From the NCBI GenBank assembly GCA_963760375.1, contig CAVXCS010000005.1:682001-746000 (forward strand): a DNA stretch of 64,000 nucleotides, written 5' to 3'. The DNA comes from Pelagihabitans sp963760375. GTDB lineage: Bacteria > Bacteroidota > Bacteroidia > Flavobacteriales > Flavobacteriaceae. Under the pieces are notes generated by a model. It was not told where the DNA came from. It saw nothing but the letters and a program-made list of their open reading frames with translations, and did no database searches. Position 1 is the stretch's first letter. Each line of letters begins with the position of its first letter. This document shows positions 53,468 through 63,276 of this stretch, piece after piece. The position numbers were made by a program, and so were the translations under genes.

Positions 53468-55879
53468 ATGATGAAAAACTTTATCAAAAATTTTGACGAG
53501 ATCATGTTGACCGACATCCCTGAAGTCGGCGGCAAAAATGCCTCCTTGGGGGAAATGTTCCAAAAATTGGGCTCAAAAGGGGTTCAAGTTCCCGACGGAT
53601 TTGCCGTGACCTCATCGGCCTATTGGCATTATCTGGAACAGTCAGATCTAAAAGAATCGATTTTCAGCGAACTTAAAAAGCTCGACAAAAAAGAATTTTC
53701 CAACCTAGGCAAAGTGGGCAGCCAAATCCGGAATAAATTTGCAAAAGTGCCACTTCCATCGGAGATTAAAGAGGCCATAACAGCAGGTTTGGAAAGCTTG
53801 CAAAAAAAATACGGCAATGCCATTTCACTCGCCGTTCGGAGCAGCGCTACTGCGGAAGACCTTCCCAAGGCGAGTTTTGCAGGGCAGCAGGAAAGCTTTC
53901 TCAATGTGATGGGATCCGACGAATTGCTGGCCGCTTGCCAAAAGTGCTATGCCTCCCTCTTTACAGACCGTGCCATCAAATATCGTGAAGACAATGGGTT
54001 CGACCATCACAAGGTGGCCCTGTCCATAGGGGTACAGTTAATGGTGCGTTCAGATCTGGCATGCTCCGGTGTTAATTTCACCTTAGATCCTGATTCGGGT
54101 TTTGACAAGGTAGTTTTGGTGACCGGCGTATGGGGCCTGGGTGAAAATATCGTGCAGGGCAGCATCAATCCCGATGAGTTTTTTGTCTTTAAGCCCAGTA
54201 TTAAAAAGGGTATCAAACAACCCATCATTTCAAGAAAGCTGGGTAGTAAGGAAAAAACCATGGTATATGGCAAGTCCGGGAGGGGCACCTTGAATCTGAA
54301 TACCCCGATCGATAAACAGGAACAATTCGTGCTCACCGATCAAGAAGTCCTTAAACTGGTAGAATGGTCCATGATCATTGAAGAACATTATGGTAGGCCC
54401 ATGGATCTTGAATGGGCGAAGGATGGCTTATTGGACCAACTTTTTATCGTCCAGGCACGCCCCGAGACGATTTATGGCTTGGAGAAAAATAGATTGCGCA
54501 TCGTCACTTATAAACTACTCGAAAAAGGGAAGTTGATCACCAGTGGCATGGGGCTTGGTAATAAAATATCCACCGGCAAGGCAAGGGTCTTGAAATCCCC
54601 CAAAGATGCCCATAAACTCCTGAAAGGGGAAATCTTGGTGACGGAAAAGACCAATCCCGATTGGGACCCCATTTTAAAGAAATCGGGGGGCATCATCACG
54701 GAACAGGGCGGGCGTACCAGCCATGCCGCCATCGTGGCGCGTGAGGTTGGGGTCGCTGCCATAGTGGGGACAGAGAATGCGACCAAAGTGATACAGGACG
54801 GTCAGGAAATAACCATTTCCTGTGCCGAGGGCGATACCGGTTTTGTTTATGAGGGGAATTTAAAGTGGGAGGAAAAGGAAGTGGACATCTCGACCTTAAA
54901 AACGCCCAAAACCCAGCCCATGCTCATTTTGGCCGATCCCGACCAAGCGTTTTTGCTTTCGTTTTATCCCACCGCCGGAGTCGGTCTGATGCGACTGGAA
55001 TTTGTGATCAACAATGCGATACAGATACATCCCATGGCCTTAAAACACTTTGACCTTATCCAGGACCATCAAGTAAGGGAGAAAATTCAGCAGCTGACCC
55101 ACCACTATCCGAACAAAGAGGATTATTTTGTGCAAAAGCTGGCAGAAGGGGTGGCCACCATCGCAGCGGCGTTCCATCCAAAAGACGTCATCGTTCGTAT
55201 GAGCGATTTTAAATCGAATGAATATGCGAACCTCATCGGTGGAAAGCAGTTCGAACCCATCGAATCGAATCCCATGATCGGGTTCAGAGGGGCTTCGCGC
55301 TACTACCATCCCAAATATCAGGAGGCATTCGAATTGGAATGCAGGGCCATGAAAATGGTGCGGGAAGAAATGGGACTGGAAAATGTAAAAATCATGATTC
55401 CTTTTTGTCGCACCTTGAAGGAGGCCAAAAAAGTGGTGGATATCATGCACGGTTATGGCTTGAAAAGGGGCGAAAATGGGCTGCAATTGTACATGATGAC
55501 GGAAATACCCAACAACGTTGTTTTGGCCGAGGAATTCGCCAAGTACTTCGATGGATTCTCCATCGGCTCGAATGACCTGACCCAATTGACCTTGGGCGTT
55601 GATCGGGATTCGGAATTGCTCAGTGACATCTTTGACGTCAATGACCCAGGCGTTAAAAAAATGATTTCCATGGTCATCGCGTCCGCCCATAAGACCCATA
55701 CCAAAATAGGATTGTGTGGCCAAGCCCCCAGCGATTATCCTGAGTTTGCCCAGTTTTTGGTGGAAAATGGCATCAACTCGATCAGCTTCAATCCCGATGC
55801 ACTCATAACGGGCATCGAAAACATCAACCTGGCAGAAGCGAGCAAGGTAAGTTTTGGCATGGCTACTAGCAGCAATTAA
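53468..55879 (+). CDS. ppsA: Phosphoenolpyruvate synthase
   Basis: An 803-residue enzyme that makes PEP from pyruvate, ATP and water for gluconeogenesis. The N-terminal ATP-grasp domain has VGGKNASLGEM and LAVRSSATAEDLP. The swivelling phosphohistidine site is GGIITEQGGRTSHAAIVARE. The C-terminal PEP-binding barrel has IMIPFCRTLKEAKKV, FSIGSNDLTQLTLGVDRD and IGLCGQAPSDYP. Length is normal. ATG 53468 or 53471 is used rather than TTG 53447. It fits growth on fatty acids or sugar acids, where gluconeogenesis is needed. Confidence 0.95.
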   Translation: MMKNFIKNFDEIMLTDIPEVGGKNASLGEMFQKLGSKGVQVPDGFAVTSSAYWHYLEQSDLKESIFSELKKLDKKEFSNLGKVGSQIRNKFAKVPLPSEIKEAITAGLESLQKKYGNAISLAVRSSATAEDLPKASFAGQQESFLNVMGSDELLAACQKCYASLFTDRAIKYREDNGFDHHKVALSIGVQLMVRSDLACSGVNFTLDPDSGFDKVVLVTGVWGLGENIVQGSINPDEFFVFKPSIKKGIKQPIISRKLGSKEKTMVYGKSGRGTLNLNTPIDKQEQFVLTDQEVLKLVEWSMIIEEHYGRPMDLEWAKDGLLDQLFIVQARPETIYGLEKNRLRIVTYKLLEKGKLITSGMGLGNKISTGKARVLKSPKDAHKLLKGEILVTEKTNPDWDPILKKSGGIITEQGGRTSHAAIVAREVGVAAIVGTENATKVIQDGQEITISCAEGDTGFVYEGNLKWEEKEVDISTLKTPKTQPMLILADPDQAFLLSFYPTAGVGLMRLEFVINNAIQIHPMALKHFDLIQDHQVREKIQQLTHHYPNKEDYFVQKLAEGVATIAAAFHPKDVIVRMSDFKSNEYANLIGGKQFEPIESNPMIGFRGASRYYHPKYQEAFELECRAMKMVREEMGLENVKIMIPFCRTLKEAKKVVDIMHGYGLKRGENGLQLYMMTEIPNNVVLAEEFAKYFDGFSIGSNDLTQLTLGVDRDSELLSDIFDVNDPGVKKMISMVIASAHKTHTKIGLCGQAPSDYPEFAQFLVENGINSISFNPDALITGIENINLAEASKVSFGMATSSN

Positions 55880-56017
55880 AGCTCAATTGCTGAAAAAATG
55901 AAACTTTTTGGGCACATGAATCCAACCGAGAACTATTAAAATGCCCGGTACGTTTCCCATCGACCACTTCTTATGATATGTTCGCGATATCAAGTATATG
56001 AATAAAACCAAATACCT

Positions 56018-56050
56018 TTTGGAGACTATCGATTAAGGGTGGTATCTTTA
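56018..56050 (+). promoter_or_regulatory. Probable promoter of the TonB-dependent receptor
   Basis: TTTG at 56018-56021, then 21 bases, then TATCTTTA at 56043-56050, one base off the TAnnTTTG consensus. The start codon is 20 bases downstream. Confidence 0.45.
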
Positions 56051-56059
56051 CCCCCTTAA
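56033..56059. promoter_or_regulatory. Candidate operator over the receptor promoter
   Basis: TTAAGGG (56033-56039) and CCCTTAA (56053-56059) form perfect inverted arms around the -7 box, so a bound protein would control the TonB-dependent receptor. Confidence 0.4.
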
Positions 56060-56069
56060 ATAATCAATT

Positions 56070-58886
56070 ATGCAAACGCGCGTCTTCGGATTGCTGATTT
56101 TTATGTCGCTCGCGACCAGTTCCCCTATCTTTTCGCAAGTCACGGTGGGCGGTGAAATAAATGATACCCATGGCGCCCCACTGGTGGGGGCCAATGTGGT
56201 GCTCCAGCCTTCAAATCGGTTCGGGATTACCGATATACAGGGTGTTTTTGAAATACCCGACGTCGCTCCCGGCGCATATTCCTTGACCATAAGTTATTTG
56301 GGGATAAAAACCTATCAAGACACCATCACCGTAGGTACTGAGGACATTTTATTGTCGTTGGATCTTGAAGATGATTTGCTGAACCTGCAAAATGTTGTCG
56401 TCACCGGCAACTTTGATCCCCGTACCCAACTCAGTTCCAGTACGTCGATTACCACCTTAAAAACGAAATCGCTGCAACAGGCTTTTCCCCGCGGAATGGC
56501 CGATCTTTTGCAATTGATCCCCGGGACATTTACCGATCCCTCGGCCGGGGAAGTGTTCACCAAAGTCTATGCAAGGGGCATTTCCGCTTCTGCCGAGGAC
56601 GACACGGGCTGGTATTATGTTTCGCTTCAGGAAGATGGACTACCAGTGAGCTTGGTGCAGCATTCCTATTATTCACCGGATCTGTTCCAGAGACTCGATC
56701 TTACCACCGAAAGGGTTGAGGCCATTAGGGGCGGAAGTGCCTCGATTACCGCCATGAACGCACCCGGGGGCATCTACAATTTCATTTCCTATGGTACCAG
56801 TGACCATTTGGGCGGCGAAGTGCAGGTACAAGGTGGACTGCAGGGAGAAAGCAACCCCCTGTTCAGGATCGACGGAAGGCTTGCTGGACCTCTGGGCAAC
56901 AATTGGTTTTTTAACGTGGGCGGTCATTACCGTAAGGATGAAGGGGCCCGGAATACCGATTTTACCTTTAGTAAAGGGGGTCAGGTGAAGTTCAATGTCA
57001 TCAAGAAGACCCGAAGGGGATACCTCAAGTTTTATGGAAAGGTGTTGGATGATTTCACCAACCGTTGGACCGGGGTGGCCGCTACCGATTGGGATAACCC
57101 GACGGCTGCCTTCGGACAAGATTTTAATACTACTGCATTAATGATGCCGGCATTCAACGCGGCCATTCCCGATGGGCGAAATCTGGCCGTTGGCGCAACC
57201 AATAGTTTTGATCCTTCAAGAGGGGTTCATGCACAGGACCTTGCCTTGGGCGGGGATTTTTTCCAGGAGTTGGGCCGTGACTGGTCCATTCGATACAACC
57301 TCAAGTTTTCACATAAAAACGCCGACTGGCAGACTTCCATCAGCAATGCCTTCGTATCCTTGAACGATCCGCTCGCCTATTTTATCAGCGGTGCCGAATT
57401 TCCGATCGGACAAGTGGTATTCCGGGACGCCCGTTCGGGCCAAGAACTTGCCCGTGCCGACAATAGCGGAATCCTGGCGGGAGAGCCGATTCAGTATTTA
57501 ACGGAGGGCACCTTGCCCAATGATGCCATTATGGGCACCTCCACTTGGTACAAACAGAACAAGGCCGATGAATGGATGGATCAGCTGACCCTCCGAAAAC
57601 AATGGGCAGACCATGATTTGAATATGGGCCTTGCATCCGGTTTTTCAAGCACCTCCCTCTTTACACAAGGCAGTTTTGCCTATGTCACTTATGAACCGAA
57701 CCCCCGTATGTTAAGGGTAACTTTGGAGAATCCAGGGAATCCCGTGGTGGCCTTGTCGGATGCCAATGGGGTGAGCAATTACGGAGGTCTGTTTTTTGTG
57801 AACTCCCGTGCCGACATACAACAATTGGCGGCTTTTGCCAATGATCGTTGGCAAATAAAAGATCGTTTGCATTTAGACCTCGGCCTGCGATGGGAAACCA
57901 TCGGGCATAAGGGGAGCAATGACCGGTTTGCCCCGTTTTCACAACCAGGCGGACTCGATGGCGATCCCACCACGGCCTATGACAATGGTATCATCGCCCC
58001 CACAGGTGCTCGTGATCCTTTCGATTTCAACTATGGATATGTCTCTTATTCCGCGGGGCTCAACTACCAATTCCTGGATAATGCTGCGGTATTCGCACGT
58101 TTTTCCTCTGGAAACAAGGCTCCTGAACTGAGCTATTACTTCAATAATTTCTCGAACGTGCCGATCAATCAAAAAGGCTTGGTGCAAAAAATCAAACAGG
58201 CCGAGATCGGCATCAAGTTGAGCGAGGAAAATTTTTCGTTTACCACCACCGCGTTTTGGAGCCAATTGAAAGATATCGGAACCACCAATTTCGAGTTTGA
58301 TCCCGATACAGGCAGTATTTTTTACACTCCGGTACAATTCAACAATTCCCGGACCATTGGTCTGGAATGGGAAAGCGCTTTTACCCCCATTCGGAATATT
58401 ACCTTGGGTTTTAACGGTACGCTCCAAAATCCCATAGCCACAAAATGGACGGTCTATGACGCGGCAGGGTCGGTAAACACCGATGATGACAGCGTAGTTG
58501 ATTTTTCGGACAACGTGCTTCCTTTCAATCCCAAATTGATGTTCAACCTCGGTGCCGAATATCGCAAGGATAAATGGACGGCCTTTTTCAGGTGGCAGTT
58601 CATGGGACAGCGCGAAGGGAATATCGCCAATGCTTTCGAACTGCCCTCCTATAGCATTTTCAATGCCGGTTTGGGCTACGCCATCGATCAACACTGGACC
58701 GCCAACATTTTGGTGACCAATCTTTTCAATTCAGAAGGATTGGCCAACTTCTTTGGGGCCAATAATTTTGGTGCCAATGCCAATGGTGCCACGGCCGAAT
58801 TCATCCAGGCCAATCCGGACTCCAGTTTTGTGGTGGTCCCGGTATTGCCCAGGGGGAGCATCCTGAAACTCAGCTATCGGTTCTAA
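56070..58886 (+). CDS. TonB-dependent outer-membrane receptor
   Basis: A 938-residue receptor. After a signal peptide (LLIFMSLATSSPIFSQ), residues about 25-110 form a carboxypeptidase-regulatory-like domain (GEINDTHGAPLVGANVVL). Residues 115-250 form the plug (VEAIRGGSASITAMNAPGGI), and the rest is a beta barrel ending in LKLSYRF with a terminal aromatic. It imports a large ligand such as an oligosaccharide, siderophore or cofactor with TonB/ExbBD energy. No SusD-like partner is encoded next to it, so it is not a standard SusC. The downstream operon starts 251 bases later and may be separate. Confidence 0.92.
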   Translation: MQTRVFGLLIFMSLATSSPIFSQVTVGGEINDTHGAPLVGANVVLQPSNRFGITDIQGVFEIPDVAPGAYSLTISYLGIKTYQDTITVGTEDILLSLDLEDDLLNLQNVVVTGNFDPRTQLSSSTSITTLKTKSLQQAFPRGMADLLQLIPGTFTDPSAGEVFTKVYARGISASAEDDTGWYYVSLQEDGLPVSLVQHSYYSPDLFQRLDLTTERVEAIRGGSASITAMNAPGGIYNFISYGTSDHLGGEVQVQGGLQGESNPLFRIDGRLAGPLGNNWFFNVGGHYRKDEGARNTDFTFSKGGQVKFNVIKKTRRGYLKFYGKVLDDFTNRWTGVAATDWDNPTAAFGQDFNTTALMMPAFNAAIPDGRNLAVGATNSFDPSRGVHAQDLALGGDFFQELGRDWSIRYNLKFSHKNADWQTSISNAFVSLNDPLAYFISGAEFPIGQVVFRDARSGQELARADNSGILAGEPIQYLTEGTLPNDAIMGTSTWYKQNKADEWMDQLTLRKQWADHDLNMGLASGFSSTSLFTQGSFAYVTYEPNPRMLRVTLENPGNPVVALSDANGVSNYGGLFFVNSRADIQQLAAFANDRWQIKDRLHLDLGLRWETIGHKGSNDRFAPFSQPGGLDGDPTTAYDNGIIAPTGARDPFDFNYGYVSYSAGLNYQFLDNAAVFARFSSGNKAPELSYYFNNFSNVPINQKGLVQKIKQAEIGIKLSEENFSFTTTAFWSQLKDIGTTNFEFDPDTGSIFYTPVQFNNSRTIGLEWESAFTPIRNITLGFNGTLQNPIATKWTVYDAAGSVNTDDDSVVDFSDNVLPFNPKLMFNLGAEYRKDKWTAFFRWQFMGQREGNIANAFELPSYSIFNAGLGYAIDQHWTANILVTNLFNSEGLANFFGANNFGANANGATAEFIQANPDSSFVVVPVLPRGSILKLSYRF

Positions 58887-58925
58887 GAAGCACCGAATCA
58901 AAATATTTTTGAAGGTTTAATCGAA

Positions 58926-58957
58926 CAAGGGGGATCCATGACACTGGATCCCCCTTG
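58926..58957 (+). terminator. Strong hairpin after the receptor gene
   Basis: A perfect 12-bp stem CAAGGGGGATCC / GGATCCCCCTTG with loop ATGACACT, 40 bases after the stop. No T run follows, so it may act as an RNA-stabilising 3' hairpin or a Rho-assisted stop. Confidence 0.6.
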
Positions 58958-59137
58958 CCATTTCCGATATTTTCATGGGTCTTCATCCTATAACGACATA
59001 CTCTCCTGATCATGGCCCGTTTAGGAAGGTGAGGGCTATCTAAAATCCATATATAAACCGCCATTGCCTATTTTAAAATAAAGCTTTATCTTAACGGTCG
59101 CGCCTTTTTAAAGAAAGTCAAACAAAAAAAATCAAAG

Positions 59138-60487
59138 ATGAATAAATCAAACCGGGATCGATCTCAAAAGACCGACCACAAAAATTCACGCAGGAATTTT
59201 GTAAAAAGTACCGCCTTGTTTACGGGTGGGGCCATGTTGTTGCCCAATATGCAGATGAACGCCATGGTAAACGTCTTCAACGACAAGAAATTAAAAATCG
59301 CATTGGTGGGTTGCGGAGGGCGTGGAACGGGCGCTGCCGTACAGGCCTTGATGGCAGATGACAATGTGGAATTGGTGGCCATGGCCGATGCCTTTGAAGA
59401 TAATTTGAAAAGCAGCCTGATGAACATCTCCAAGGAGATGGGTGAAAGTAAGAAGGTCAACGTGAAGGAAGCCAACCAATTCCATGGTTTCGATGCAGCA
59501 CAAAAAGCGATGGATCTGGCCGATGTCGTGATTTTGGCAACGCCCCCGGGTTTCCGTCCACAGCACTTCGAATATGCCATCAGCAACGGAAAACATGTGT
59601 TCATGGAAAAACCGGTCGCAACCGATGTGCCCGGGGTACGAAAAGTATTGGCCGCGGCCCAAATGGCCAAGGATAAAAAGCTCAATGTGGTCGTCGGGCT
59701 GCAAAGACACTATCAGGACAGCTATTTGGCGGCAATCGACCAATTGAAAAAAGATTCCATCGGAAAGATCGTTTCCGGTCAGGTATATTGGGATGGTGCG
59801 GGAGTATGGGTTCGAGAGCGCCAACCTGGACAGAGCGAGCTCGAATACCAAATGAGAAACTGGTATTATTTCAACTGGTTGTGCGGTGATCATATCTTGG
59901 AACAGCACATCCACAATATCGATGTGGCCAACTGGTTCGTTGGCGAATATCCTATCTCGGCCCAAGGCATGGGTGGCAGACAGGTTCGCGTGGGCAAAGA
60001 CCACGGTGAAATCTTCGACCATCACTTCGTGGAGTATACCTATCCTAGTGGCGCGGTCATAGCAAGCCAATGCAGGCACCAACCCGATACCATGAGCAGG
60101 GTCTCCGAATTCTTTCAAGGGACCAAAGGCACGGTTTCCACAGAAGGGGACAATGCCACACTGAAAGACTGGAGCGGTAAAACCTTGTTTGAACATAGGG
60201 GCAAGGACGATCCGAATCCCTATCAGGTAGAACATTTCAAATTATTTGAATCCATTCGTAACGGTGGCGTGATTGCCGATGCCGAAAATGGGGCCAAGAG
60301 CACGATGAGCGCGATTATAGGAAGAATGGCCACCTATTCCGGAAAGATCATTAAATGGGATGAGGCCATGCAATCGAATCTAGATCTGGCGCCCGATGAC
60401 CTTACCTGGGACTCCCCGGCACCGGTTCAACCGAATGCCGATGGCACCTATACGGTTCCTACGCCTGGCAAGACCATTGTGATGTAA
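59138..60487 (+). CDS. Gfo/Idh/MocA family oxidoreductase, Tat-exported
   Basis: A 449-residue NAD(P)-dependent oxidoreductase homologue with a twin-arginine signal (NSRRNFVKSTALFTGGAM). The Rossmann loop is IALVGCGGRGTGAAV, the catalytic block is HVFMEKPVATDVPGVR (EKP), and the DHILEQHIHNIDVANWF stretch is typical of the GFO_IDH_MocA subgroup acting on sugar derivatives. First gene of an operon with sulfatase (16 bases on), FGE and galactokinase. It may act as a glycosidase-like or dehydrogenase enzyme on a galactose-containing compound. Confidence 0.86.
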   Translation: MNKSNRDRSQKTDHKNSRRNFVKSTALFTGGAMLLPNMQMNAMVNVFNDKKLKIALVGCGGRGTGAAVQALMADDNVELVAMADAFEDNLKSSLMNISKEMGESKKVNVKEANQFHGFDAAQKAMDLADVVILATPPGFRPQHFEYAISNGKHVFMEKPVATDVPGVRKVLAAAQMAKDKKLNVVVGLQRHYQDSYLAAIDQLKKDSIGKIVSGQVYWDGAGVWVRERQPGQSELEYQMRNWYYFNWLCGDHILEQHIHNIDVANWFVGEYPISAQGMGGRQVRVGKDHGEIFDHHFVEYTYPSGAVIASQCRHQPDTMSRVSEFFQGTKGTVSTEGDNATLKDWSGKTLFEHRGKDDPNPYQVEHFKLFESIRNGGVIADAENGAKSTMSAIIGRMATYSGKIIKWDEAMQSNLDLAPDDLTWDSPAPVQPNADGTYTVPTPGKTIVM

Positions 60488-60503
60488 AAGAAAAAGCATA
60501 CCC

Positions 60504-62087
60504 ATGCAATTTGATAAGTTTACATTGTCCCTGCTTTTGGCAGGGACAGTCTTTTTGTCCTGTAACGAAAAGGCGGACGCACCTATCGAGGATAAGGCGG
60601 TGAAGCCCAATATCATCTATATTTTGGCCGATGACCTTGGATATGCCGATATCGGGGCCTACGGTCAGCAGAAAATAGAGACGCCGAATATCGATGCCCT
60701 GGCAAAAACAGGAATGCGATTTACCCAACATTATAGCAGTGCGCCTGTTTGTGCCCCGGCCCGGCACATGCTGTTGACGGGCCTACATGCCGGACATGCC
60801 TTCATCCGTAGTAATTATGAATGGGGCGAACGCGGCGATGTATGGAATTATCGCGCGATGGCCAAAGATTCGACCTTGGAGGGCCAAGGGCCCATGCCCG
60901 ATAGCACCGTAACCTTGGCACATCGCCTCAAGCAAGTGGGCTATGTCACTGGAATGGTCGGCAAATGGGGCTTGGGCGCCCCACATACGGCTTCGATTCC
61001 GAATGAAATGGGTTTTGATTTTTTCTATGGATACAACTGCCAGCGCCAGGCACATACCTATTACCCCTTGCACCTTTACCACAATAGGAACCGGGTACAT
61101 TTACGAAATGATACGATCGCGCCGAATATTTCCTTTCCAGCCGGTGAAGATCCAAATGACCCTGCCAACTATGCCGATTTTACGCTCAAGGATTATGCGC
61201 CAGATCTAATGTTCAAGGCGCTGACCGATTTTGTGGACACACATAAAAAAGAACCCTTTTTTATGTATTGGGCCAGCCCCATTCCGCATGTGGCACTGCA
61301 GGCGCCCAAACGATGGGTAGATCATTATATCGCAAAATTTGGGGAAGAAGAGCCCTATTTGGCGGGAAGCCCCGGGGGTTATTTTCCGCATAAAAATCCA
61401 CATGCCGCCTATGCGGCCATGATCTCTTATTTGGATGAGAACATTGGCAAGTTGGTACAGCAGTTAAAAGATGCCAATATTTATGAAAATACCTTGATTG
61501 TGTTTACTTCCGACAACGGCCCCAGCTATGCCGGGGGTGCCGATCCGGAATGGTTCGATAGTGCCCGCCCCTTTGATGGCAGGTACGGTAGGGCCAAAGG
61601 TTTTTTATACGAAGGGGGCATTCGGGTGCCGATGATCGCTTCCTGGCCAGCTAAGATACCGGCGGGAAGCAGCTCCGATCTGATTTCCGCACAGTACGAC
61701 ATCCCTGCCACCTTGGCTGAACTTACGGGCTACCCTTTGCCTCCCGACAATGATGGTATCAGTATGTTGCCCACCTTATTGGGCAGCGGTAATCAAAAGA
61801 CCCATGAATTCCTGTATTGGGAATTTCCCAGTTATGGCGGCCAAGTGGCGATGCGCATGGGCGATTGGAAACTCATTCGACGCAACCTTATGAATGATGA
61901 AGGTCCAACACTCGAACTCTATAACCTGAAAGAAGATCCCACCGAAACCCGGAATATTGCGGCAATGCACCCCGAAATACTGAAAAGGGCCGCTGAAATA
62001 TTCTACAGGGAACGCGACCGACCTGAGATGGAGGCCTTCCAGATACCGCTCATCGACAATGGACTCCTTACAGAAAAAATGGACTAA
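60504..62087 (+). CDS. Sulfatase (S1 family), lipoprotein
   Basis: A 527-residue sulfatase with lipoprotein signal (LAGTVFLSCNEK). The metal site is IIYILADDLGYADIG, the formylglycine site is PVCAPARHMLLTG (C-x-P-x-R), and the second metal/His block is IVFTSDNGPSYAGG. It desulfates a sugar, perhaps a galactan unit. The gene for the enzyme that makes the active formylglycine lies directly downstream, 30 bases away. Confidence 0.9.
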   Translation: MQFDKFTLSLLLAGTVFLSCNEKADAPIEDKAVKPNIIYILADDLGYADIGAYGQQKIETPNIDALAKTGMRFTQHYSSAPVCAPARHMLLTGLHAGHAFIRSNYEWGERGDVWNYRAMAKDSTLEGQGPMPDSTVTLAHRLKQVGYVTGMVGKWGLGAPHTASIPNEMGFDFFYGYNCQRQAHTYYPLHLYHNRNRVHLRNDTIAPNISFPAGEDPNDPANYADFTLKDYAPDLMFKALTDFVDTHKKEPFFMYWASPIPHVALQAPKRWVDHYIAKFGEEEPYLAGSPGGYFPHKNPHAAYAAMISYLDENIGKLVQQLKDANIYENTLIVFTSDNGPSYAGGADPEWFDSARPFDGRYGRAKGFLYEGGIRVPMIASWPAKIPAGSSSDLISAQYDIPATLAELTGYPLPPDNDGISMLPTLLGSGNQKTHEFLYWEFPSYGGQVAMRMGDWKLIRRNLMNDEGPTLELYNLKEDPTETRNIAAMHPEILKRAAEIFYRERDRPEMEAFQIPLIDNGLLTEKMD

Positions 62088-62117
62088 CTTTGAATCACGA
62101 ATCGAATCAAACATAAC

Positions 62118-63276
62118 ATGCGTCTTTCCCATTACAACCTATTGCTATTTTTGAGCTGTATTTTCCTTCAGGCGTGCAAGCAGGAAAAACCTGCACAATC
62201 AGAGGAAAATAAAGCTTCGGCCGACCATGCCAAAACGCCCGTTGACAGCCAAAGCATCACCTTATTGTTCGAACAACCCAAGGATGTTGAAACCCCCAAA
62301 GGGCATGGTTTGGATACCTGGCGGGGCATTCGAACAAGGTGCTGTGCCACAGGATCAAATGGCGATGGCGCATGAAAAACCAGCGCACATGGTTTTTGTG
62401 GATGGCTTATTTATGGATGCCACGGAAGTGACCAATGCCCAATTCAAAAAATTCGTAACGGCCACGGGATATAAAACCGTGGCAGAGCAGGAAATCGATT
62501 GGGAGGAATTAAAAAAACAGCTCCCTGCCGGCACGCCAAAACCCCATGACAGCATCATGCAACCGGGATCCCTGACCTTTAAAAAAACAAAAGAACCGGT
62601 CACCAACCTTTATGATTTTTCCCAATGGTGGCGGTGGACCATTGGAGCGAATTGGAGGCATCCGAACGGTCCCGGAAGCGATATTGTGGGCAAGGACAAC
62701 GAGCCCGTGGTACATATTGCCTATGAAGATGCCATGGCCTACTGCAAATGGGCAGGGAGAAGGTTGCCAACGGAGGCCGAGTGGGAACTGGCCGCCAGGG
62801 GTGAAGCTTCGGCATCGATATATACCTGGGGCGACGATATCGATCTGTTGGCGGAAAGGGCCAATACCTGGAACGGCCAATTTCCGGTAAGCAATTCAAA
62901 GACCGATGGTTTTGAAAACAGGGCACCGGTAAAGTCTTACCCCCCAAATTCTTTGGGTCTATTTGATATGGCCGGCAACGTATGGGAATGGACCAGTGAT
63001 TGGTACAATTCCAATTATTATGGTAACATGGCCAAGAAAGAGGCGCCTGCCTACAATCCGAAGGGTCCGGAAGGGCCTTTGAATGAACGGGATCCGTATG
63101 CCAGGGAAAGGGTCATCAAGGGAGGTTCTTTCTTATGTAGCGCCTCCTACTGTGCCAGTTACCGCATCTCGGCCAGAATGGCGACCAGTTTGGATTCTTC
63201 CCAGGAGCATCTCGGATTTCGAACCGTTGCCACGGTGGATATGGTACGGGCACAACAGGGCAGTACTAAAGAATGA
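62118..63276 (+). CDS. Formylglycine-generating enzyme (SUMF1/FGE family) lipoprotein, frame split by one extra base
   Basis: About 385 residues after correction. The lipoprotein signal is LSCIFLQACKQEKP. The FGE domain starts VWIPGGAFEQG, with TEVTNAQFKKFV, WRHPNGPGSDI, the PTEAEWELAARG block and the C-terminal GGSFLCSASYCASYR. The two Cys of this motif are those of true copper-dependent FGE, so it should convert sulfatase Cys to formylglycine using O2. The frame shift is at the C5 run 62293-62297; removing one C gives TPKGMVWIPGG. It lies directly downstream of a sulfatase and overlaps galK by 4 bases. Confidence 0.85.

Noticed and set aside
56070..58886. SusC/SusD polysaccharide utilisation pair
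   Set aside because: The gene after the receptor is a Gfo/Idh/MocA oxidoreductase 251 bases away, and no SusD-like lipoprotein was found in the window.
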